The notes under the pieces are model-generated. The model worked only from the letters and a program-made list of their open reading frames with translations. It ran no database searches and was not told where the DNA came from. A DNA stretch of 42,976 nucleotides from NCBI GenBank assembly GCA_017413105.1, contig JAFPVA010000298.1, positions 1 through 42,976 of the forward strand, written 5' to 3'. This document shows, one piece after another, positions 31,142 to 39,784 of this stretch. The translations under genes and the position numbers were made by a program. Source of the DNA: Butyrivibrio sp. (GTDB lineage Bacteria; Bacillota; Clostridia; Lachnospirales; Lachnospiraceae). The stretch's first letter is position 1; every line of letters starts with the position of its first letter.

Positions 31142-32272
31142 TTATTTTTTCTCAAATTCTGCAGCTACTTCCTTAAGAAGTGCCCTTATCTCAAGCTGCT
31201 GAGGGCATACTGCTTCACAGCCACCGCATTCAATGCAGGAGCTTGCCTTACCGTTATTGACTGTAAGTACATTGTTATACTGATGGAACTGCCCCCAGTC
31301 ATTGAAAACTCTCTTCATGTTCAGGCAGGCAAAGAGCTCAGGGATCATGATCTCCATCGGGCAATGGTTCTCCTCAACGCAGTAGTGACATGCTGTACAA
31401 GGAATCATGTTCAGTTTCTTGTAAAGAGCTGTAACCTTGGCAACTGCTGCCATTTCGGCATCTGTAAGAGGCTTGAAATCCTTCATGAAGGATACGTTGT
31501 CCTTCATCTGAGCCATATCACTCATTCCGGAGAGGACAATCCTGATACCGTCAAAGCTTGCCGCATATCTTATGGCATAGCTTGCATTGGACAGTCCGTC
31601 CCCAAGCTCCTCAAATACTTTCTGCGCCTCGACAGGAAGATTTACAAGGCTTCCGCCCTTAACAGGCTCCATAACGATTACCGGTTTGCCATGCTTTCTG
31701 CAGACCTCGTAAACCTTGCGGCTCTCAGCCGGTGAATCCTCATAGTCCACGTAGTTAAACTGGATCTGTACTATCTCGATCTCGGGATAGGTTGTAAGGA
31801 TATTATCAAGAACAGTGGCCTTGTCGTGGAAAGAAAGACCAACATGCCTGATTTTTCCTTCTTTTTTTAGTTCAAAAGCGGTCTCATAAGCTCTGCACTT
31901 TTTAAACTTCTCAAAGTTATGTGCATTCTGAGCATGCATCAAATAGAAGTCAAAATACTCAACGCCGCAGGCATCAAGCTGAGACTGGAAGAAAGGTCTG
32001 ATATCCTCTTCCTTGTCGAAATATGGCTCAGTGAGCTTATCTGTCAAAAGATATTTATCCCTTGGATATCTGTCGGTTAATGCAACCTTTATAGCCTTCT
32101 CAGATTTTCCATCTATATATCCGTGAGCTGTATCAAAATAGTTAAAACCATTGTCTAAAAAGTAATCTGTCATTTCCTTGAACTGCTCAATATCAACCTC
32201 TGAGCCATTCATAGGAAGTCTCATGCAACCAAAGCCAAAAAATGTTTTGATCTCAGGAAAAGAATTATCCAT
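31142..32272 (-). CDS. Aldo/keto reductase with C-terminal ferredoxin-like domain
   Basis: This 376-residue protein is an NAD(P)H-dependent aldo/keto reductase; the catalytic region reads NYFDTAHGYIDGKSE with Asp47 and Tyr52, followed by YFDFYLMH. The last 90 residues carry two cysteine clusters, CTACHYC..HCP and CIECGGCEAVCP, of the 4Fe-4S ferredoxin type, as in many anaerobe versions (COG1453). The natural substrate is not inferable. The frame extends to 32296, but the ATG at 32272 has GGAGGG at a good distance. A terminator ends 17 bases before that site, and no promoter is obvious between them. Confidence 0.92.
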   Translation of the reverse strand: MDNSFPEIKTFFGFGCMRLPMNGSEVDIEQFKEMTDYFLDNGFNYFDTAHGYIDGKSEKAIKVALTDRYPRDKYLLTDKLTEPYFDKEEDIRPFFQSQLDACGVEYFDFYLMHAQNAHNFEKFKKCRAYETAFELKKEGKIRHVGLSFHDKATVLDNILTTYPEIEIVQIQFNYVDYEDSPAESRKVYEVCRKHGKPVIVMEPVKGGSLVNLPVEAQKVFEELGDGLSNASYAIRYAASFDGIRIVLSGMSDMAQMKDNVSFMKDFKPLTDAEMAAVAKVTALYKKLNMIPCTACHYCVEENHCPMEIMIPELFACLNMKRVFNDWGQFHQYNNVLTVNNGKASSCIECGGCEAVCPQQLEIRALLKEVAAEFEKK

Positions 32273-32301
32273 ATTGTGCCCTCCATAACTAGTCAACGCC
32301 C

Positions 32302-32342
32302 AAAAAAAATCTACCTATGTTGAATTTTAACATAGGCAGATT
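32302..32342 (-). terminator. Terminator downstream of the CE2-type esterase
   Basis: On the minus strand AATCTGCCTATGTT pairs with AACATAGGTAGATT (one mismatch) and is followed by eight T. It is a strong terminator but stands directly upstream of the aldo/keto reductase ribosome binding site. Confidence 0.93.
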
Positions 32343-32372
32343 AAAATCGAAACATCTATATTTAACCGTTTT

Positions 32373-33503
32373 TTACCAGTTCATCATGGTTCTGAGATAG
32401 TTTGAAAGAGCCTTTGCAGCCCCTTCATGGGAAGCTCTTCCGGGATGCATGTGCGCACCCACAGTCTCCATGGTTGTATCCGGAAGCTGGAAGAAGGAAA
32501 TATTGGTATCCCCTGTATTTCTCCTGTATTCTGTCATTGCTTCCGTTATGGTCAGGTCAAGGTCGCAGAAAAGCATGCCGTAGCACCAGGCAATATGCGC
32601 CTTGGGATTATGCTTCCTCAGCATGGTAAGGAAGTTTACAATGGCCTTTTCTACCTTGAGCTCATCCTCTCTGTTTAATGAACCGTCCTCATTCTTACGC
32701 TGCTTGTACGTTTGTCCATCCTCGGGATTTACAAAAGGCGGCTGGTTAAAAGAAGTAATGTCATTGGTTCCAAGATTTACCACAATCACATCCGGCTGCC
32801 AGGAAGCAAAATCATATTCTTCATGAGCTCCAAGCTCTTTTGCCACTGCTCCTCCGCAAAGACCGCAGACTTTCTCATATACTGAAGGGATATTGTGCCT
32901 AGGGTCGTTGTCCCAACCACAGAATACCCCCCAGCCGCCCTGGGATATCAGATGATAATCCGCATTAAGCAGCTTGGCTGTCATGGTTGCATAGTTGACC
33001 GATGCACTCATATACATGGCAAGCCAGTCCGTATCAGTTACAGCACCATAGCTTCCCTCTCCGGAGGTAATGCTGTCTCCGATAAACTCTATCTTTCTCT
33101 CGTATTTTGGAACTTCCAGAAAAGAGCCGTTTACATCAAGTTCCAGGCCCTTGACCATTACTTTGCATACGCCATCATCTCCCATGGCCTGAAGTTCGCG
33201 ATAGAACCTTACGCGCTTTGGAATTGAAGACTCCATGTTTCTGAAAAGGCAGATCCTGTGCTCTCCGGGAAGCAGCATCTGACGCCCTATAAATGCGCCG
33301 TTTATCTCATAAGCCACCCAGGGCTCATGAAAATCCGAATCCGTCTCAAGGTCTATCCACAGATCGGAACCGGTTACCACAACCTCAATACCACTTCCGT
33401 TAAACAAAAGCGGCATCGGCTGCCTTACCTTCCCCATTCTTCCGAAAATATGGATATTCTTAATCTCGCTAATATCCGTGTAAATAACTTCACTCATCCC
33501 CAT
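32373..33503 (-). CDS. SGNH/GDSL esterase, carbohydrate esterase family 2-like
   Basis: This 376-residue protein has an N-terminal beta-sandwich of about 130 residues and a C-terminal SGNH hydrolase domain, the layout of CE2 acetyl esterases. The motifs are EFIGDSITSGEG (Ser144), VVNLGTND (block III) and a C-terminal GAHMHPGRASHE carrying the catalytic His. CE2 enzymes remove acetyl groups from xylan or mannan and are frequent in rumen Butyrivibrio. There is no signal peptide, so it should act inside the cell on imported acetylated oligosaccharides. AAGGGG precedes the ATG. It is flanked by terminators on both sides, so it is monocistronic; no clear promoter was found in the 80 upstream bases. 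Confidence 0.88.
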   Translation of the reverse strand: MGMSEVIYTDISEIKNIHIFGRMGKVRQPMPLLFNGSGIEVVVTGSDLWIDLETDSDFHEPWVAYEINGAFIGRQMLLPGEHRICLFRNMESSIPKRVRFYRELQAMGDDGVCKVMVKGLELDVNGSFLEVPKYERKIEFIGDSITSGEGSYGAVTDTDWLAMYMSASVNYATMTAKLLNADYHLISQGGWGVFCGWDNDPRHNIPSVYEKVCGLCGGAVAKELGAHEEYDFASWQPDVIVVNLGTNDITSFNQPPFVNPEDGQTYKQRKNEDGSLNREDELKVEKAIVNFLTMLRKHNPKAHIAWCYGMLFCDLDLTITEAMTEYRRNTGDTNISFFQLPDTTMETVGAHMHPGRASHEGAAKALSNYLRTMMNW

Positions 33504-33544
33504 TTTTCCCCTTAATCATTCCTCATAAACACAATACCGTATAG

Positions 33545-33583
33545 AAAAAATGGAGACCAAACACTTATAAATGCTCGGTCTCC
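33545..33583 (-). terminator. Terminator of the sensor/ABC importer operon
   Basis: On the minus strand GGAGACC pairs with GGTCTCC around a longer loop, followed by ATTTTTT. It lies 35 bases past the stop of the ABC ATPase gene and is the end of the leftward unit that starts at 42683. Confidence 0.92.
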
Positions 33584-33617
33584 TTTGATCGATAATTTAT
33601 TTTACAACAATTGTTTT

Positions 33618-35264
33618 TCAGATTTCAAGCTTTCCTGCGCAGATAAGCTTTCCTGAACGACGGTCAAAAAGAAGGATGTCATTTCCGTTAATGCTGATCT
33701 TCTCTTCCTGTCCGATCTTGTAGATAACTCCTCCGAAAATAACGCTGGTAAGAAGATACTCGCCAATCTTAAGCTTTAATGTAGACTCCATACCTGTAGG
33801 CATTGCGCCATAGATCGTGGTGTCAACTTTTCCATTTGCATCAATGTCGATAGCCTCAGGACGGATACCGATAACAAAGTCCTCATCGGTGATAACAGGC
33901 TCTTCCATAAGACTCTCGTCCTGCTCCTCGACCTTCTGTACGTGATATTTGAAGACTTCATCCTTATTGGTCTTTTCTACTGCACCTTTCTGCATAAGGC
34001 GCTGGCGCTCAAACTCCTGCTTGTCGGCAGCTTCTTTATCCCTGCCTGCTCTCCACTCAGAAAGATCCAGTTTCTCATTAGGTACAAAACGTGCTTTTAT
34101 TCCCCCAAGAATATCTACAGAAACGCTGCCATCAGAGTCCTGTTTTCCCTTTGCATCCACAAAGTTCATAGAAGGATTTCCAACGAAGTCTGCAACAAAG
34201 AGGTTTGCCGGTCTGTTGTATACTTCAAGAGGAGCTGCGTACTGCTGAAGAACACCGTTGTTTACAAGGCAGATCCTTGTTGCCAGAGTCATGGCCTCCA
34301 TCTGGTCATGAGTTACATATACGAAAGTGCTTCCTGTCTCAACATGGAGTCTCTGAAGCTCATATCTCATCTCGAGACGAAGCTTTGCATCAAGGTTTGA
34401 CAAAGGCTCATCCATGAAAAGAACCTGTGGCTCAGGAGCCAGTGTTCTTGCGATAGCAACTCTCTGCTGCTGACCTCCGGAGAGCTCTGCCGGATATCTG
34501 TCCATGAACATTCCGATCTTAACAATTCTTGAGCAGGCTCTTACCCTTGAGTCGATCTCTTCCTTTGTGAGCTTTCTGTTTTCGAGGATAGCCATTCCGT
34601 TTTTTGTAACTTCATACTTTTCGTTAAGGCCCTTGCCCTCGCTCTCATATTTTTTCTTAATTGCTGAGAGCTTTCCTTCATACTCCGAAAGCTTTGTCTT
34701 TGCTGCTGCCACAGGGTCAGATGCACTGTGAACCCCAAGTCCGAACAGCTCTTTTGCCGTATAGATTGAAATACCAAAGGCATCGATGAGCTTGATGTGT
34801 GCCTTGTTCTCATCAAGCTTTCCGGTCTTATCCCTGCACTCTTCCACAACCTCTTTTACCTTGTTGCCGTTTGAAAGAGCTCTGATCATGTCCCCGGCCT
34901 GCTTTGCGGAAACATCTATAACAGGCATCTCCTCATGAATATTCTTAAGACCAAAAGAGATGTTCTCGTATACTGTCATATTTGGCCAAAGAGCATAGTT
35001 CTGGAAAAGAAATCCAACTTTACGCTTATTGGCAGGCACGTTTATTCCTGCATTCGAATCAAATACAACCTTGTCACCGATCTTGATGCGGCCCTCTGTA
35101 GGTGTCTCAAGACCTGCTATCATTCTGAGGATTGTGGTCTTACCGCATCCTGAAGGTCCCAAAAGAGTAATGAATGAGTTATTTGGAATATTGAGGCTTA
35201 CGTTATCAACGCCAAAAAATTTACCCCAACGCTTAGTTATGTTCTCTAAAATAATTTCCGGCAT
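33618..35264 (-). CDS. ABC importer ATPase with a large inserted segment
   Basis: This 548-residue ATPase powers the importer formed with the two genes upstream. Walker A is GPSGCGKTT (about 36-44), the Q-loop LFQNYALW (about 86-93), the signature LSGGQQQRVAIA (261-272), Walker B VLFMDEPLSNLD and the switch His in VTHD. The C-terminal TOBE-like domain contains GIRPEAID. Between Q-loop and signature the normal spacing is about 50 residues, but here it is 171, an insertion of about 120 residues rich in Lys/Glu with coiled-coil character (for example KLSEYEGKLSAIKKKYESEG). A second, shorter charged insertion interrupts the TOBE region (around 395-445). The ATG at 35264 is chosen over the GTG at 35270 for ribosome-binding-site distance. 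Confidence 0.93.
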   Translation of the reverse strand: MPEIILENITKRWGKFFGVDNVSLNIPNNSFITLLGPSGCGKTTILRMIAGLETPTEGRIKIGDKVVFDSNAGINVPANKRKVGFLFQNYALWPNMTVYENISFGLKNIHEEMPVIDVSAKQAGDMIRALSNGNKVKEVVEECRDKTGKLDENKAHIKLIDAFGISIYTAKELFGLGVHSASDPVAAAKTKLSEYEGKLSAIKKKYESEGKGLNEKYEVTKNGMAILENRKLTKEEIDSRVRACSRIVKIGMFMDRYPAELSGGQQQRVAIARTLAPEPQVLFMDEPLSNLDAKLRLEMRYELQRLHVETGSTFVYVTHDQMEAMTLATRICLVNNGVLQQYAAPLEVYNRPANLFVADFVGNPSMNFVDAKGKQDSDGSVSVDILGGIKARFVPNEKLDLSEWRAGRDKEAADKQEFERQRLMQKGAVEKTNKDEVFKYHVQKVEEQDESLMEEPVITDEDFVIGIRPEAIDIDANGKVDTTIYGAMPTGMESTLKLKIGEYLLTSVIFGGVIYKIGQEEKISINGNDILLFDRRSGKLICAGKLEI

Positions 35265-35266
35265 GA

Positions 35267-37093
35267 TCACTTTCCTCCTATGCCGCTGTCAAGGCTTGCG
35301 CCTGTCAGCTTGTTTACCAAAGTATTAAATACAAGAATTGTCACGATAAGAATGAGGTTTATTGCACTTGAGAAGGCATAAAGTCCCATCTCATCGAAGT
35401 AGTCCAGTGTTGTGGACAGGATAAAGCCCTGTGTACACAGAAGCAGGAAAAGAGAAAGCTCACGAAGACATGTCATGAATGGAAGCAGATATCCACTGAT
35501 GATGGAAGACTTCTGGATAGGAATTATGATCCTGGTCATTCTCTTTATCCAAGGCGTATTCTGAATTATCGCAGCCTCCTCCAGTTCGTTTGAAATCTGA
35601 AGCATTGAGTTTAATGAGCTTCTCGATGCAAACGGTATATATTTAACAACACCTGCGATTATCAGAAGTGTATATGTATTAAACAGATTGATGTACTCGT
35701 TGGAGAACAGGATAAAGAACGCAGCTCCAACGGCGATTGAAGGCATAAGGTAAGGCAAAAATGCTACGTTGTTTACATAATTTGCCCACTTATTTCTTCT
35801 CTTTTTTGCAACGGCGTAACCGATAAGTGTTCCGATCGTACCTGCGATAAGTGCGCAGACAACAGCCAGAAGCAGGGTTCCGAAGAATGCATGCCAGATG
35901 GTCTTGTTGTAAAGAATTCCTGACTGGCCATACATGCCGTTTTCTGTAATGTTTTCGTTTGTTACCCACCACTTGGTTGTAAGATGTGCAAGGTTTCCTG
36001 TGTAAAGGAAGCTGTAATCTCCCGGGTTTGGAAGGAAGGTCTCAAGGGCAAACAAAAGGATTGGCCAGATACTTGTAAAGAAGGTGATCACAATAAAGAT
36101 GATACCAACTATGTATTTGCCTGCTTTTCCGATTGAAAGCTTTGTGAGCTGTCCTGATTTTCCGGTAACTGTGGTGTAGTTCTTACGGCTCTTTAAGCTG
36201 AGCTGGTTCATACCAAGAATAAGAACACCGAATACCATCATGATGATGGCGAGGATACTTGCTTCACCGGTGTACTTACTGTTCATGGAAATGTACTTGG
36301 TAGAAAGAGTTGTAAGGTTCAGATAATGTGGAACAGGGTAACTTCCCATGGCGCTTCCGAATACCAGAAGGATCGTGGAAAGAATAGCCGGCTTGATCAT
36401 TGGAAGGGTTACTTTGAACATGATCTTCCACTTTGGTGTATCAAGGATTGTTGCTGCTTCCTCAAGGTTGGCATCCATGTTCTTGAAGATACCGCCGATA
36501 AGGATATAGGCAAAGGGTGCATAATGAAGACCCAGAACTACTGCACTTGGGAAAACTCCCTGACACCACCAGTGTGGGAAGTACACATGGAAGATAGCTG
36601 CCAAAAGACCATCCGATGTTCCTGTCACTTTGTTAGAATAAAACATATGCTGCCATACAACAGCCAGTGTCCACTGGGGCATGATGTATGGGAAAATAAA
36701 GATCGAGCTTAAGTACTTCTTAAATTTCATATCTGTTCTTGTTACAAGGAACGCGAACAGACCACCAAAAAGAATTGATATAACGCAGGTAAGGACTGAA
36801 AGGATCACTGTGTTCAGCAGTGGATTCCACAAATTTGTCTTTGCCAGCTTACTTGTAAAAAGATCTGTATAGTTGACGATTGTATAACCGGAAACCCTCT
36901 TGGTCAGATGCTGATCGATGGTTCCGGGATGTATTGCAAAGGTATCTTTTACGATTGCGACAATAGGTGCGACGGTACTAAAGGTAAGAACAATCCCAAA
37001 CAGCAAAAGTATAATATTCTGAGGTTGGGAAAACCATGTCTTTACCTTATTCTTGAAAATCGCACTTTTGTCCTGTTTTGCGATTGTATCCAT
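35267..37093 (-). CDS. ABC importer permease, two fused membrane domains
   Basis: This 608-residue protein fuses two permease domains of about six helices each, as in FbpB/AfuB/PhnU-type importers. Both halves carry the EAA loop that contacts the ATPase: LEEAATILDTPKWKI (first half) and LEEAAIIQNTPWIKR (second half). An open frame reaches 37222, but those extra codons lie in the palindrome at 37123-37275; the ATG at 37093 has AGAGG upstream. It ends next to the ATPase start. With the ATPase and the lipoprotein gene 37329-38753 it forms a complete importer of the Fe3+/sugar-phosphate/phosphonate group. Confidence 0.93.
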   Translation of the reverse strand: MDTIAKQDKSAIFKNKVKTWFSQPQNIILLLFGIVLTFSTVAPIVAIVKDTFAIHPGTIDQHLTKRVSGYTIVNYTDLFTSKLAKTNLWNPLLNTVILSVLTCVISILFGGLFAFLVTRTDMKFKKYLSSIFIFPYIMPQWTLAVVWQHMFYSNKVTGTSDGLLAAIFHVYFPHWWCQGVFPSAVVLGLHYAPFAYILIGGIFKNMDANLEEAATILDTPKWKIMFKVTLPMIKPAILSTILLVFGSAMGSYPVPHYLNLTTLSTKYISMNSKYTGEASILAIIMMVFGVLILGMNQLSLKSRKNYTTVTGKSGQLTKLSIGKAGKYIVGIIFIVITFFTSIWPILLFALETFLPNPGDYSFLYTGNLAHLTTKWWVTNENITENGMYGQSGILYNKTIWHAFFGTLLLAVVCALIAGTIGTLIGYAVAKKRRNKWANYVNNVAFLPYLMPSIAVGAAFFILFSNEYINLFNTYTLLIIAGVVKYIPFASRSSLNSMLQISNELEEAAIIQNTPWIKRMTRIIIPIQKSSIISGYLLPFMTCLRELSLFLLLCTQGFILSTTLDYFDEMGLYAFSSAINLILIVTILVFNTLVNKLTGASLDSGIGGK

Positions 37094-37122
37094 GTAGTTC
37101 CTCTTTTCTCTGATTATAAAAC

Positions 37123-37275
37123 GGTGAGCCGCTGGCGAAGTGATCATGACAATATGTACACGTCTCTCATTGTGCTGACACTTCGCAAAGCCAAAATAAT
37201 TGGTCTTTGCTACGTAGCACAAAAATCGTTCCTTAGTACATATTTGTCTGGATCACTTGCGCCACGCGGCTCACC
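37123..37275. repeat. 153-bp imperfect palindrome between the binding-protein and permease genes
   Basis: The left arm (37123-37159) begins GGTGAGCCGCTGGCGAAGTG and the right arm (37236-37275) is its near-perfect reverse complement, ending GCGGCTCACC. An inner inverted repeat, TTGTGCT...CAAAGCCAA (37170-37194) against TTGGTCTTTG...AGCACAA (37200-37222), fills most of the middle. The whole could fold into one long hairpin. The rest of the 235-base gap shows no gene. Confidence 0.85.
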
Positions 37276-37328
37276 TGTCATTCTTTAACCGCATAGACAG
37301 AAAATGCGGATTCCTTATTCTCCTCTAC

Positions 37329-38753
37329 TTACTCACCCGGAGCATAGTGATCAAGCACGTCGATCCAGCTTCCAACTGTGAAGGATACTTCTGAACAGTA
37401 TGCAGGATCCTCAAGAACCAGCTCGCCTGTTGTTGTCCACCAGTCATAACCACGGTCGTTCTTTGCAGGGAACTCGTCTCCGCCACCCTGTGAGTGGTGG
37501 AATGTATCTTCGATCTCCTGAGCTACGTTAGGGTTAGCCGAGTATCCACCCATATCTTTTCCCCAAGCCTCGAAGCCCTTCTCTGTGCAAGTCATGTAAG
37601 CGATGAATGCGCATGCTGTCCAAGGAAGTGGGCTGTTCTTTGTAAGGAAGAGGTAATGGCAATAGCCATATCCGCCGATTCCTGTGTAGCCATCCTGATA
37701 TGCTGCTACGTTGATATTGTTAACAGAAACTGTTGCTGACTCCTCTACAGAACGAAGCTTACTGTAAACAAGAAGTCCTGACTGATCCTTAGCTGAAGCA
37801 TCTACAAGAGTGTTGCAGATAGGACCGTCATCGGTCTGCTCGTTGTAGTTGTTAACCCAGAGCTTGATCCATGCAAGAGCATATGCACCGTTTGCGCCAA
37901 GTCCGAGGTCGCTGGCATCTGTCTGCATCTCCTGGATAGTAGGCTCGAAGTATGCCTTCTTTGTATCGTCAAGCTTGTCATAAGCTTCTTTAAGCCATGT
38001 AGCGTACTTCTCTTCTGTGAGCATCATAAGGAAGTTCTTTCCTACGATCTCAGAATCAACGCCCATGAAAAGAGGATGTGATCCTTCATATACAAAATCC
38101 CAGCAGTTTGCAAAGGTTGCACTGCCCTGATTGTTGTACATGAATACCTTGTTAAGTGTCTGAAGTGGAAGGAAACCTGCATAAGCATCAGCAGTTGTTC
38201 CGTTAGCCTCTGCCCACTCCTTAGGAATGAAGGTCTTTAAGATATCTGTGTCAACCATCTTGCTCTGGATCTGGTTACCATCCTGAATAAGAGTCATGGC
38301 AAAAGTGCCTTCGCTCTTAAGGGAATCAGATGTGAGCTGTTCGAAGATCTTGTTGTTCTTTGGCTGCTGCCACTCGAACTCCATTGTGTAGGAAGGATCG
38401 ATAGACTGCAGATACTCGATAAATACCGGAAGTGCTGACTTGCCTCGGCTGGAGTTACCAACGCCATAGAAGGTCTTTCCGTTTGACTCTTCGATAGCTT
38501 TTTTAGCAAGCTCTTCCATTGTCATGCCTTCTGCCTCAGCGATGATGGCATCAATGCCGGTGAGCTCTGCTGCAGGAGCTGCTGTCTCAGTAGCAGCTGT
38601 AGTGTCAGCTTTTGTTGTGTCAGATGAAGTTGTAGTTGTCTGAGTTTCTGTGGTTGATGTTGTCGTTGTGCTTTCTGCTGCGCTTCCGCATCCAACGAGA
38701 GATGTAACCACCATTGTGAAAGCTAAGATTGTAGATAATACTTTCTTTTTCAC
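37329..38753 (-). CDS. ABC importer substrate-binding lipoprotein
   Basis: This 474-residue secreted lipoprotein has a signal peptide with lipobox LVGC (Cys22), a Ser/Thr-rich linker to about 60, and a periplasmic-binding-protein fold of the Fe3+/iron-like family. It should capture the solute for the permease/ATPase pair. The GTG start at 38753 has AAGGAGG upstream and begins KKKVLSTILAF; a longer frame to 38915 has no good start signal. A possible terminator lies between it and the response regulator gene. A 235-base gap with a long palindrome follows it, a position where hairpins usually raise expression of the binding protein over the permease. Confidence 0.92.
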   Translation of the reverse strand: MKKKVLSTILAFTMVVTSLVGCGSAAESTTTTSTTETQTTTTSSDTTKADTTAATETAAPAAELTGIDAIIAEAEGMTMEELAKKAIEESNGKTFYGVGNSSRGKSALPVFIEYLQSIDPSYTMEFEWQQPKNNKIFEQLTSDSLKSEGTFAMTLIQDGNQIQSKMVDTDILKTFIPKEWAEANGTTADAYAGFLPLQTLNKVFMYNNQGSATFANCWDFVYEGSHPLFMGVDSEIVGKNFLMMLTEEKYATWLKEAYDKLDDTKKAYFEPTIQEMQTDASDLGLGANGAYALAWIKLWVNNYNEQTDDGPICNTLVDASAKDQSGLLVYSKLRSVEESATVSVNNINVAAYQDGYTGIGGYGYCHYLFLTKNSPLPWTACAFIAYMTCTEKGFEAWGKDMGGYSANPNVAQEIEDTFHHSQGGGDEFPAKNDRGYDWWTTTGELVLEDPAYCSEVSFTVGSWIDVLDHYAPGE

Positions 38754-38792
38754 TTTTTGTCCTCCTTTTATATACGCCCGGCTATTTTTCCG

Positions 38793-38839
38793 AGAAAAGA
38801 AAAATGAACTTGCCAGGCATTTTTTTGCTTTACAAGTCC
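38793..38839 (-). terminator. Possible terminator downstream of the response regulator
   Basis: On the minus strand GGACTTG pairs with CAAGTTC (one G-T pair) with a small inner TGCC/GGCA, then ATTTTTCTTTTC. It lies in the 200-base gap before the binding-protein gene, in which no convincing promoter was seen, so readthrough is likely. Confidence 0.4.
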
Positions 38840-38953
38840 ATTTTAGGTTTATCAATATTTTATTTGCAGAGGACAATTCTGATATTATTTGTATTATTCT
38901 AACCTGTTTATCCATTTGGCGATTAGCCGAAGTCTCTTTTCATCCGTCTCTTT

Positions 38954-39718
38954 TTAACCAAGTCCCTTACTCTGATACTCGGAAGGCGCTGTTCCCACCA
39001 GCTTTTTAAAGGTATTGGAAAAATAGGCGATGTCCTGATAGCCGACTTTTTCTGCCACCTCATAGACCTTTGCCTGCACATCCTTAAGAAAATCCATGGC
39101 TCTTCTGATGCGGTATCTGGTGAGGTAGTTGCCTATGCTTATCTCAGTCTCTGCTTTAAAGAGCCTGCTGATGTGGCCTTCGCTGACACTCATGGACTCG
39201 GCAAGTTTTCCGATACTGAACTCCTTATCTGCATAATTCTTTTCTATATATTCAATGGCAACCTGAACATACCTGTTCTCTACTTCCTCTTTTCTCTTAA
39301 GAGGAATCAGGCCGTTTTCCAGCTCAGCCGTTGCTGCAGCTGTGCTGGGGTGAAGATGAAGGAGCCTTTGTATGGAGCCCTCCAGTTCGCCGTCCTGGAA
39401 AGGTTTTAAAAGATAATCCGATACCCCTAATCTCACCGCCTGCCTTGCATACTCAAACTCATTGTAGGCAGTAAGGAAAATGACCTTTGTGTCAGGATAT
39501 TTTTCCAAGAGCTTCCCTGCCAGTTCTATACCGTCCATTTTGGGCATCTTTATATCAGAAACCACCAGGTCCGGTCTAAACTCTTTTGCCAGCTCAAGAG
39601 CCATCTCACCGTTTGATGCTTCCGCCACCACTTCACAACCGATAAGGGCCCAGTCTGTATCATTTTTTATTCCCATTCGGACATACTTTTCATCGTCCAC
39701 TATCATTACTTTAATCAC
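38954..39718 (-). CDS. Response regulator, YesN/AraC type
   Basis: This 254-residue regulator has a receiver domain at 1-120 with the acidic pair DD (8-9), phospho-acceptor Asp55 in VVSDIKMPKMDG, LTAYNEF and the Lys in DYLLKPF. The C-terminal 100 residues are a two-helix AraC-type DNA-binding domain (EFSIGKLAESMSVSEGHISRLF and VAEKVGYQDIAYFSNTFKK). It is shorter than typical YesN because it lacks the middle domain. It should be phosphorylated by the adjacent kinase and activate the importer genes downstream. The same arrangement is found in HptR-type regulators. Confidence 0.94.
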   Translation of the reverse strand: MIKVMIVDDEKYVRMGIKNDTDWALIGCEVVAEASNGEMALELAKEFRPDLVVSDIKMPKMDGIELAGKLLEKYPDTKVIFLTAYNEFEYARQAVRLGVSDYLLKPFQDGELEGSIQRLLHLHPSTAAATAELENGLIPLKRKEEVENRYVQVAIEYIEKNYADKEFSIGKLAESMSVSEGHISRLFKAETEISIGNYLTRYRIRRAMDFLKDVQAKVYEVAEKVGYQDIAYFSNTFKKLVGTAPSEYQSKGLG

Positions 39719-39784
39719 GTCTAACTACCCCCAGATGCTTTCCTTATGCTCATCTGTTTTTCTTTGTTCATTATTTTTTTATCT

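Noticed and set aside
37094-37222. N-terminal extension of the permease frame (43 extra residues)
   Set aside because: The extra codons fall in the long palindrome and have no ribosome binding site; the ATG at 37093 has AGAGG upstream and begins the natural protein.
38754-38915. N-terminal extension of the binding-protein frame (54 residues)
   Set aside because: A lipoprotein signal peptide begins at the GTG at 38753 behind a perfect AAGGAGG; upstream residues would bury it.
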